Positions 1-4,804 of a stretch of DNA of 6,795 nt are shown piece by piece. The stretch comes from an uncultured Oscillospiraceae bacterium (GTDB taxonomy: Bacteria; Bacillota; Clostridia; Oscillospirales; Acutalibacteraceae): positions 1 to 6,795 of the forward strand of contig CAJMBP010000074.1 of the NCBI GenBank assembly GCA_905211675.1, read 5' to 3'. A program made the translations under genes and the position numbers. The stretch's first letter is position 1; each line of letters starts with the position of its first letter. Below the pieces are notes generated by a model. That model made no database searches and was not told the origin of the DNA. It saw nothing but the letters and a program-made list of their open reading frames with translations.

Positions 1-336
1 GGAATAATTTTAAAGAGGCTTTGGCGAGTGATAAAGAGGTTTAAATTCAGGCATTTTTGTTTGGATTTAACGGTTGCGAGCCAAGACAGCGCCGACACCG
101 CTATTGAATACGGAGGCATTTGCTGTGCTGTGTATCCGGTGCTTTCTTTGCTTGAAAGCACTGCGGATTTTAAAATGAAGCAGATAAATATTAACGCAGA
201 TTTTAATAAAACACAACCTGAATTTCAAATTTCATTTTCGGTTACAACAAGACTGATTTATTGGATTACGGCAGCAATTTCGGCAATTACGGAGTATTAT
301 AAATTACAACGCAGGGAATGTGAAAATAATGAGTGA
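1..336 (+). CDS. DUF2953 family protein, 3' part only (5' end outside the window)
   Basis: The reading frame is open from the first base (GGA ATA ATT...) to the TGA at 334-336, giving 111 codons of a gene that starts upstream, so the GTG at 28 is internal. The visible part resembles the C-terminal half of DUF2953 proteins: a basic KRLWRVIKRFKF stretch, LDLTVASQDSADTAIEYGG (residues 21-39 of the visible part), a CAVYPVLSLLE segment, then ININADF near residue 62. A hydrophobic segment (LIYWITAAISAI) lies close to the charged C-terminus and may be a membrane helix. The family function is unknown; in clostridia it is typically found directly before the gerW/ytfJ gene, as here, and I infer a sporulation or envelope role from that. 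Its last 8 bases overlap the next gene, suggesting translational coupling. The family call is from recognition of the conserved segments, not from a search. Confidence 0.83.
   Translation, partial: GIILKRLWRVIKRFKFRHFCLDLTVASQDSADTAIEYGGICCAVYPVLSLLESTADFKMKQININADFNKTQPEFQISFSVTTRLIYWITAAISAITEYYKLQRRECENNE
313..318 (+). promoter_or_regulatory. Ribosome binding site that decides the gerW/ytfJ start
   Basis: AGGGAA lies 10 bases before the ATG at 329, a usable spacing. It is only one base away from the in-frame GTG at 320, which therefore cannot be the start that this site serves. Confidence 0.55.
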
Positions 337-715
337 AAACAACCTTAAAAATGTAATGGACACAACCATGGAAAAGCTTCGCACTATGGTAGACGCCGAC
401 ACAATAATCGGTACTCCTATAGTAGTAGGAAATAACACACTTATACCGGTATCAAGGGTTTCTTTCGGTCTTGCTACGGGCGGCAGTGATTTTCCGAGCA
501 AAAACAATCAACAGCTTTTCGGCGGCGGAGGCGGAGCAGGCGTTACGGTTAATCCGATTGCGTTTATTTGCGTTAACGGCGACAATGTTCATATGATGCC
601 GGTTTATAACCAAATGGGTACAATCGATAAGGCAATCAATATGGCGCCGGAACTTATAGATAAGATTAAAAGTCTTTTCGACTCTAAAGGCAGTAAAACC
701 GTCGGCGAAAAATAA
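329..715 (+). CDS. ytfJ: GerW/YtfJ family sporulation protein
   Basis: The 128-residue product matches the Spore_YtfJ (GerW) family in length and layout. An N-terminal amphipathic helix (residues 4-20, NNLKNVMDTTMEKLRTM) leads into the conserved core GTPIVVGNNTLIPVSRVSFG (28-47). A glycine run GGGGGAG (65-71) and VNPIAFICVNGDNV (74-87) follow, then a C-terminal helix. In Bacillus the YtfJ protein is forespore-expressed and is involved in spore germination; its biochemical activity is not established. ATG 329 is preferred over the in-frame GTG at 320 because only it has a properly spaced ribosome binding site. The gene overlaps the end of the DUF2953 gene by 8 bases and lies 48 bases before the carboxypeptidase gene. 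No sporulation-sigma promoter could be recognised directly before it, so it is probably read from upstream. Confidence 0.9.
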   Translation: MSENNLKNVMDTTMEKLRTMVDADTIIGTPIVVGNNTLIPVSRVSFGLATGGSDFPSKNNQQLFGGGGGAGVTVNPIAFICVNGDNVHMMPVYNQMGTIDKAINMAPELIDKIKSLFDSKGSKTVGEK

Positions 716-736
716 TCACATAAACCGCAATGCCGC

Positions 737-755
737 ACTCATAAAATTTATGGGT
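737..755 (+). promoter_or_regulatory. Possible hairpin overlapping the carboxypeptidase ribosome binding site
   Basis: The gap between gerW and the carboxypeptidase gene contains the near-palindrome ACTCATAAAATTTATGGGT. Bases 737-744 (ACTCATAA) can pair with 748-755 (TTATGGGT) through seven Watson-Crick pairs and one G-U pair around a 3-base loop. The 3' arm includes GGGT of the Shine-Dalgarno sequence GGGTGAAG (752-759). The stem is AU-rich and its effect is only an inference. Confidence 0.3.
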
Positions 756-759
756 GAAG
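752..759 (+). promoter_or_regulatory. Ribosome binding site of the D-Ala-D-Ala carboxypeptidase gene
   Basis: GGGTGAAG contains GGTGA (753-757), six bases before the ATG at 764. This supports ATG 764 over the in-frame TTG at 761, which would lie too close. Confidence 0.6.
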
Positions 760-763
760 TTTG

Positions 764-1867
764 ATGAAAAGGGCAATAGGTTTGCTTTTTTGCTTGATTT
801 TGTTACCGAATATATGCTTTGTCGGCGCCGAAGATATTTCGGCTAAATCGGCTGTTGTTATCGACGGAGATACGGGTGAAGTTTTATATTCTTTTAACTG
901 TAACGAGCGTCTGCCCATGGCAAGCACAACAAAAATAATGACGGCATTGCTTTTGTGCGAGCTGGGAGGCGATTTATCGACAACGGTTGTTACAACCAAT
1001 GAAATGGTAACGGTGGAGGGCTCTTCAATGGGTTTACTTGCAGGTGATACCGTTTCATATTACGATTTACTTTACGGTATGATGCTATCTTCTGGTAATG
1101 ACGCCGCAAATACCGTTGCAATATCGCTTGCCGGCAGTGTGGATAGGTTTGTTGACCTTATGAATGAACGAGCCGAGCAAATGGGACTTGTAAACACACA
1201 TTTTGTAACACCGTCGGGTCTTGACGCAGATGGGCATTACACAACGGCTTATGAACTTGCCCTTATTGCGAAAGAAGCGCTTAAAAACGAGCATTTTGCA
1301 AAAGCGGCGGCGTCACGGTCGGCAAGGCTGTGTTACGGTAATCCGCCCTATTACAGAACGCTTACAAACCACAATAAATTGCTTAAAATGTATGATGATG
1401 TTATCGGTGTTAAAACAGGTTTTACAAAAAAATCGGGTAGGTGCTTGGTTTCGGCATCTAAGAAAGACGGCAAATTTGTGATTGCCGTGACTCTTAATGA
1501 CGGTAACGATTGGAAAGACCAGCGTTTTCTTTTAGATTTAGGTCTTTCGCTAATTGAAACAAGGGAATTTTCTTACCCCGAAAGGGTAATAAAAATACCC
1601 TGCACAAACGGCAATACAGTTACGGCTGAGGTGCCGTCTGTTCTTATAAATGTAACTGAAAATTCTAAAATCACCTATTCGGTCAAGACACCGGCGTTTT
1701 TGTATGCGCCTATATCGAAAGGTCAAAAAATAGGCGAGATTTGCTATTATTGCGAGGGCGTTTCTGTTTGCAGTAAAGATATATATGCAAGTGGTTCGCA
1801 AAAGCAAAATCAAAATAAATTCAAACTATTTTTTCAAATTGTAGGATGTATCATTTGCAGTATTTAG
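764..1867 (+). CDS. D-alanyl-D-alanine carboxypeptidase, DacF/DacB (PBP5) type, peptidase family S11
   Basis: This is a low-molecular-weight penicillin-binding protein that removes the terminal D-Ala from peptidoglycan stem peptides outside the cell membrane. Residues 1-22 form a signal peptide (KR, then a hydrophobic core ending near FVGA-ED). The three catalytic motifs are intact: SxxK as S54-T-T-K57, SxN as S110-G-N112, and KTG as K217-T-G219. The family signature TPSGLDADGHYTTAYELA lies at 149-166. Residues about 268-342 match a PBP5-type C-terminal beta domain, and a short hydrophobic tail (KFKLFFQIVGCIICSI, 352-367) probably anchors the protein to the membrane. The total of 367 residues is near the usual 380-390. 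A neighbouring gerW gene and the known Bacillus dacB-spmA-spmB-rluB gene order suggest a spore-cortex role, but the sequence does not distinguish DacB from DacF, so no symbol is given. The stop codon overlaps the next gene's ribosome binding site. Confidence 0.93.
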   Translation: MKRAIGLLFCLILLPNICFVGAEDISAKSAVVIDGDTGEVLYSFNCNERLPMASTTKIMTALLLCELGGDLSTTVVTTNEMVTVEGSSMGLLAGDTVSYYDLLYGMMLSSGNDAANTVAISLAGSVDRFVDLMNERAEQMGLVNTHFVTPSGLDADGHYTTAYELALIAKEALKNEHFAKAAASRSARLCYGNPPYYRTLTNHNKLLKMYDDVIGVKTGFTKKSGRCLVSASKKDGKFVIAVTLNDGNDWKDQRFLLDLGLSLIETREFSYPERVIKIPCTNGNTVTAEVPSVLINVTENSKITYSVKTPAFLYAPISKGQKIGEICYYCEGVSVCSKDIYASGSQKQNQNKFKLFFQIVGCIICSI

Positions 1868-1876
1868 GAGTAAAAA

Positions 1877-2620
1877 ATGAAGGATAATAAAATAAGATTG
1901 CAGAAGCATTTATCGGCAAGCGGAGTTGCATCGCGCAGAAAGGCCGAAGAACTTATAGAGCAAGGTAAGGTGCGTGTGAACGGAAAAATCGCAACACTCG
2001 GCGACAAGGTTGACCCTAAACGCGATAAAATAACCGTAAAGGGCAAAAATGTTGTTTCGGTTGCTCAAAAGGTTTACATAATGCTTAACAAGCCGCGCGG
2101 ATATGTAACCACTATGAGTGACGAATTTAACCGAAAAAATGTTTCGGAGCTTGTAAAGGATGTAGGCGCAAGGGTTTTTCCGGTGGGCAGGCTTGACCGC
2201 GATTCCGAGGGCTTGCTTATTATGACAAACGACGGTGAGCTTGCAAATTCAATAACACACCCGTCAAGCCATGTCAACAAAACCTACCGTGTAACGGTTG
2301 GCGGAGCTGTCGATGGAGAACAATTGAAAAGGCTTTGCGAGGGCATTGTTATTGAGGGTAAAAAAACCCTGCCGTGCGATGTGTTTGTAGTTGAACGCCG
2401 CGAGGACCGAACGGTGCTTAATTTTATAATTCACGAAGGAAGAAACCGCCAGATAAGAAAGATGTGCGATGCGGTAGGTTTAGAGGTTTTAAGACTTAAG
2501 CGAATAGAAATAGCAGGTGTAAAATTAGGCGGATTAAGGGCGGGCTCTTGGCGTCCGCTCAACGAAAGAGAGCTTGTACGGTTGAGCAATATTTCAAAAT
2601 CAAAGGAAGATGAACAATGA
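1877..2620 (+). CDS. rluB: RsuA/RluB/RluF-family rRNA pseudouridine synthase
   Basis: The enzyme isomerises a uridine in rRNA to pseudouridine. The 247-residue protein starts with an S4 RNA-binding domain (about 5-50, IRLQKHLSASGVASRRKAEELI...GKVRVNGK). The catalytic domain follows: LNKPRGYVTT (70-79), the active-site motif GRLDRDSEGLLIMTND (104-119) with catalytic Asp107, KTYRV (135-139), and EGRNRQIRKM (187-196). Length and order are typical of Firmicute RluB (Bacillus YpuL), the likely target being 23S rRNA helix 89; RsuA-type specificity cannot be excluded by eye. AGGAG at 1866-1870 lies 6 bases before the ATG and overlaps the stop codon of the preceding gene. The last codon overlaps the next start (ATGA), which implies translational coupling. 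Linkage to a dac gene matches the Bacillus neighbourhood. Confidence 0.9.
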   Translation: MKDNKIRLQKHLSASGVASRRKAEELIEQGKVRVNGKIATLGDKVDPKRDKITVKGKNVVSVAQKVYIMLNKPRGYVTTMSDEFNRKNVSELVKDVGARVFPVGRLDRDSEGLLIMTNDGELANSITHPSSHVNKTYRVTVGGAVDGEQLKRLCEGIVIEGKKTLPCDVFVVERREDRTVLNFIIHEGRNRQIRKMCDAVGLEVLRLKRIEIAGVKLGGLRAGSWRPLNERELVRLSNISKSKEDEQ

Positions 2621-3006
2621 TAAGCGTTTTACCCTGCCGTGACAAGGTAAAAATTGCCGAACTTTTTAATAAGCACGGTTTGCAAACAGATGACTTTTCC
2701 GGTTGTGTTATAGCAAGTACAAACGATGAGGCTTTGGGCTATTGCCTTTACCGCCTTGACAGTAAAAAAATCACGGTTTTCGCCGTTGAGCCCCAAGGCG
2801 ACATACCGCTTGCCGACGGAATACTCAGAAGCGCTTTGCATGTGGCAGCGGAAAATTTTGTGCTTGACGCCTATTATGCCGACTGCGCGCCTATTGACCT
2901 GTTTGAAAAAATCGACTTTATTAAAGACAGGCAGGAAAAACGGCTCGATATTGACAAGCTTTTCGGCGGTTGCAGTTGTCATAATAAACAGCGAAACACA
3001 GAATGA
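2617..3006 (+). CDS. Small GNAT-like protein of unknown function with a Cys/His-containing tail
   Basis: The 129-residue product begins in the ATGA overlap with the pseudouridine synthase gene, with AGGAAG (2604-2609) seven bases before the ATG, so it is very probably a real coupled gene. Its layout suggests a GNAT-type fold: a short beta strand (ISVLP), helix (VKIAELFNKHG), two strands (SGCVIAS and ALGYCLYRLDS), then KITVFAVEPQGDIPLADGILRSALHVAAENF, which occupies the place of acetyl-CoA motif A (about 51-81). The usual Q/RxxGxG/A loop is not intact; the equivalent region reads QGDIPLADG. A late LFEKIDFIKD segment resembles the terminal GNAT beta bulge. The tail KLFGGCSCHNKQ (114-125) holds two Cys and one His. 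I do not recognise a named family; substrate, cofactor use and even enzymatic activity are uncertain. The stop codon falls inside a weak terminator-like hairpin. Confidence 0.72.
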   Translation: MISVLPCRDKVKIAELFNKHGLQTDDFSGCVIASTNDEALGYCLYRLDSKKITVFAVEPQGDIPLADGILRSALHVAAENFVLDAYYADCAPIDLFEKIDFIKDRQEKRLDIDKLFGGCSCHNKQRNTE

Positions 3007-3026
3007 AAAGATTTTTTCTGTATTTT
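2998..3026 (+). terminator. Weak intrinsic terminator candidate at the end of the gene string
   Basis: ACAGAA (2998-3003) is complementary to TTCTGT (3016-3021), followed by ATTTT. The stem is short and AU-rich and its 5' arm includes the last bases before the stop codon TGA (3004-3006), so it may be inefficient. No better terminator is visible before secG. Confidence 0.35.
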
Positions 3027-3055
3027 AAATTAAGCTAAAAATTTTACGCCGATAC

Positions 3056-3085
3056 AGACATTTGTTAAAAAATAAAAAAATGTCT
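3056..3085. repeat. Inverted repeat AGACATTT-N14-AAATGTCT touching the secG -35 box
   Basis: Perfect 8-base arms at 3056-3063 and 3078-3085 flank an A-rich 14-base centre. The right arm ends on the first base of the -35 hexamer (3085-3090). There is no T-run after it, so it is a poor intrinsic terminator; a regulator binding site is possible. This is an observation of symmetry only. Confidence 0.4.
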
Positions 3086-3113
3086 TGCAAAATCCGCATT
3101 TTTGTGTTATCAT
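3085..3113 (+). promoter_or_regulatory. Sigma-A type promoter of secG with extended -10
   Basis: The -35 box TTGCAA (3085-3090) is separated by 17 bases from the -10 box TATCAT (3108-3113), which is preceded by TG at 3105-3106 (extended -10). Each hexamer matches consensus at 4-5 of 6 positions. Predicted transcription start is near 3120, giving a leader of about 47 bases. Confidence 0.68.
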
Positions 3114-3129
3114 ATTTTTTGCGAATTTT

Positions 3130-3143
3130 ATCGGTTAACCGAT
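3130..3143. repeat. Perfect 14-base palindrome in the secG leader
   Basis: ATCGGTTAACCGAT is fully self-complementary and begins about 10 bases after the predicted start of transcription, a position where a repressor could block RNA polymerase. No loop is available, so RNA folding is limited. A regulatory role is inferred from position only. Confidence 0.45.
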
Positions 3144-3166
3144 TTGTATATTTTGGAGGTTAAAAA

Positions 3167-3415
3167 ATGACTGCTTGGGAAATTATTTTAGGAATACTTA
3201 TGTTGTTGGTATCTGTGGTTATTATTGCTATCATACTGCTTCAGCAGGGTCACCGCGCAGGCGTTAACGGTGCAATTTCGGGCGGTGCCGACACATTTCT
3301 TTCAAAGAACAAGGCTCGTACGGTTAATGCAAAGCTTGCTCGTTTAACCAAATATATTGCTATTGTCTTTTTTGTGTTGGCTTTAGTAGCAAATATTATA
3401 TCGCTTAAAAAATAA
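3167..3415 (+). CDS. secG: Preprotein translocase subunit SecG
   Basis: SecG is the small accessory membrane subunit of the SecYEG channel for protein export. The 82-residue product has the expected two transmembrane helices (about 4-24, WEIILGILMLLVSVVIIAII, and 61-79, TKYIAIVFFVLALVANIIS). They are joined by the conserved loop LLQQGHRAGVNGAISGGADTFLS (24-46), in which the LLQ and GGA.TFL elements are family hallmarks. Length is typical. A strong GGAGG (3155-3159) lies 7 bases before the ATG. The gene appears to be monocistronic, with its own promoter upstream and a strong terminator 18 bases after the stop codon. In many Firmicutes secG is followed by rnr and smpB; here it is followed by a convergent LCP gene instead. 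Confidence 0.95.
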   Translation: MTAWEIILGILMLLVSVVIIAIILLQQGHRAGVNGAISGGADTFLSKNKARTVNAKLARLTKYIAIVFFVLALVANIISLKK

Positions 3416-3433
3416 TTTTACTTTAAATTTAGG

Positions 3434-3464
3434 CAGGGCGTTTGTGTAAACGCCCTGTTTTTTT
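3434..3464 (+). terminator. Strong intrinsic terminator of secG
   Basis: CAGGGCGTTT (3434-3443) and AAACGCCCTG (3448-3457) form a perfect 10-bp stem with a GTGT loop, directly followed by seven T (3458-3464). Confidence 0.93.
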
Positions 3465-3472
3465 GTACTGAT

Positions 3473-3510
3473 AAAAAACACGCAGTGCCTATAATGTAAG
3501 ACACTGCGTG
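3473..3510 (-). terminator. Intrinsic terminator of the LCP gene
   Basis: Read on the minus strand, CACGCAGTG (3510-3502) pairs perfectly with CACTGCGTG (3487-3479). The stem can be extended inward by three pairs including one G-U, and is followed by six T (plus-strand A 3478-3473). It begins 13 bases after the LCP stop codon. Confidence 0.9.
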
Positions 3511-3523
3511 ATATGATTTAAAA

Positions 3524-4534
3524 TTATTCGCAAGGAACGTAAAAAACATCAATTACCGTTTGAAGCAACGATTCATCATAAGGTCTGAACTCAACCCACT
3601 TTTCACCCATTGAAAGTGTTCCCTCGATGGTTTTGTAATCAATGGAATCACCTAAATTAAGGCTTAAACAGCTTTGTGCAAGATAGGTTGTCTGCGCAAA
3701 AGAAACATTTGTCGAAAAGTAGGGGGATAAGCCGTTGTAATAGGTTGCAAGATTTGAAAAATCACTTAAAACCGCATTGCCGGTTTTGTTTATCAACGCC
3801 GACAAAAACTGCTTTTGCCTTTGCATTCGTCGGGCGTTTGCTTCTAAATCGTCGCCTCTGTATTGAATATAGTTTATAGCCGAATTACCTTTTAGGGTTA
3901 CTGTTTGACCCTTGGCGGCATTTAATGTACCCGATGAAAAATCTTCAAGGCTTGCAAGCTGTACTCCGCCTATCATATCCGTAAGCTCGCTTACGGCTTC
4001 CATTTCAAATGTGATGTATGAGTTTATGTTTATACCGCAAAGCAACCGTTTGACAGAAGTCATTACATTTTCACTGCATTTTTGTGTATCGGTGCCGTAT
4101 GCGTAAGCCAAGCACAGCTGCTCGTTTTGGGTTCCTATATATTTGCCGTCTTCGGTGTAAAGATTTATGTCTGTCATTGTTTCGCGCGACAGCGGTATTA
4201 TACATGCCTTTTTTGTTTTGGTATCCATTGTGGCAACAAATATAACATCTGCCTGACCGTTATTTCCGCTGCCTAAATTCTTTTCAATATCACTTCGGTC
4301 AATACCCATTACCAAAATGCTGACTATATCTTTGTTAAGAATATATTTTTTATCATGGTAAGTAATTGTATTTTCGTCTTCTATTTCAACAGTCGGTGTC
4401 GAAATATTCGTATCGTCCTTGTGAAATTGATGCTTTCCTATTGCGGTCATTATAAAAAAAGCCGAAACAAAAATTAAAGCAAGCGCAGAAACGGCACTTA
4501 TTGCAATGAGCGCTGTTTTTTTACCTTTTTTCAT
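3524..4534 (-). CDS. LytR-CpsA-Psr (LCP) family cell-wall polymer ligase/regulator
   Basis: LCP proteins transfer undecaprenyl-linked glycopolymers (teichoic acids, capsule) to peptidoglycan outside the membrane. The 336-residue product has a basic N-terminus (MKKGKK) and one transmembrane helix (about 8-32), then an extracellular LCP domain. Its landmarks are VSILVMGIDRS (71-81, with D79 and R80), GQADVIFVATMDTKTKKACIIPLSRETMTDI (93-123, with R117 and D122), INSYITFEMEAV (170-181), and the late motif YRGDDLEANARRMQRQKQFL (225-244) with R235, R236, R239 and Q240. The common GRSD motif reads GQAD here, a variant I recall from clostridial LCP proteins. There is no C-terminal LytR_C domain, so length is ordinary. 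AGGGTGA (complement of 4542-4548) lies 7 bases before the ATG. The gene stands alone between its own promoter and terminator. The substrate cannot be told from sequence. Confidence 0.9.
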   Translation of the reverse strand: MKKGKKTALIAISAVSALALIFVSAFFIMTAIGKHQFHKDDTNISTPTVEIEDENTITYHDKKYILNKDIVSILVMGIDRSDIEKNLGSGNNGQADVIFVATMDTKTKKACIIPLSRETMTDINLYTEDGKYIGTQNEQLCLAYAYGTDTQKCSENVMTSVKRLLCGININSYITFEMEAVSELTDMIGGVQLASLEDFSSGTLNAAKGQTVTLKGNSAINYIQYRGDDLEANARRMQRQKQFLSALINKTGNAVLSDFSNLATYYNGLSPYFSTNVSFAQTTYLAQSCLSLNLGDSIDYKTIEGTLSMGEKWVEFRPYDESLLQTVIDVFYVPCE

Positions 4535-4637
4535 TAACTTATCACCCTATTCTTTATATAATTTTAAAAAAATCTTGAAAATTTTATTTTTAAGTTTATA
4601 ATAGTCTTTGTTTGCCGTATATGATTATACCGTAAAT

Positions 4638-4666
4638 ATTATAATTCTCGTATTTATTTATGTCAA
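4638..4666 (-). promoter_or_regulatory. Perfect consensus sigma-A promoter of the LCP gene
   Basis: On the minus strand TTGACA (4666-4661), a 17-base spacer and TATAAT (4643-4638) match consensus at all 12 positions. Predicted start is near 4631, giving an AT-rich leader of about 97 bases before the ATG at 4534. A second TATAAT (4629-4624) just downstream lacks a matching -35 box. Confidence 0.85.
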
Positions 4667-4678
4667 TGCAAAAAAAGG

Positions 4679-4707
4679 TAGAAAAAACCGACGGTATGGT
4701 GTATAAT
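4679..4707 (+). promoter_or_regulatory. Probable ktrB promoter (perfect -10, poor -35)
   Basis: TATAAT (4702-4707) has a weak -35 partner TAGAAA (4679-4684) at 17 bases. The predicted start is near 4714, about 91 bases before ktrB. Its -35 box is only 12 bases from that of the divergent LCP promoter. A weaker alternative, TTGCAA (4753-4758) with TATACA (4775-4780) at 16 bases, would give a leader of under 20 bases. Confidence 0.5.
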
Positions 4708-4709
4708 AG

Positions 4710-4738
4710 AAAAGCCGATTTTTGAAAACGGTTTTTTT
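4710..4738 (+). terminator. Terminator-like hairpin in the ktrB upstream region
   Basis: AAAAGCCG (4710-4717) pairs with CGGTTTTT (4729-4736) with one G-U pair, and a run of seven T (4732-4738) follows or overlaps the stem. It sits between the probable ktrB promoter and ktrB. The same CGGTTTTTT arm is also perfectly complementary to AAAAAACCG at 4682-4690. It could be an early attenuator, a terminator of antisense transcription, or chance in an A/T-rich region. Confidence 0.35.
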
Positions 4739-4804
4739 ACACCGATTACTTGTTGCAAATTTTGATTTGTCAGTTATACAGAAAAAAGGGTGACAGTTTA
4801 TTAA

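Noticed and set aside
320..328. Alternative GTG start nine bases upstream for gerW/ytfJ
   Set aside because: The only ribosome binding site (AGGGAA 313-318) is one base from that GTG but well spaced for ATG 329.
521..541. Glycine-codon-rich run in gerW (GGGGGAG) as a simple-sequence repeat
   Set aside because: A glycine run at this point is a conserved feature of the YtfJ family, not a repeat expansion.
2629..2982. Minus-strand open frame of 117 codons opposite the GNAT-like gene
   Set aside because: It has no credible ribosome binding site or recognisable domain, and the plus-strand gene is anchored by the ATGA overlap; it is a shadow frame.
3434..3510. Two strong hairpins between secG and the LCP gene as a repeat element or small RNA
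   Set aside because: Each has a T-run in the right direction and lies just after one of the two convergent genes, so two ordinary terminators explain them.
4708..4804. c-di-AMP (ydaO/yuaA) riboswitch in the ktrB leader
   Set aside because: The leader is about 90 bases, A/T-rich, and lacks the G-rich conserved segments of that class.
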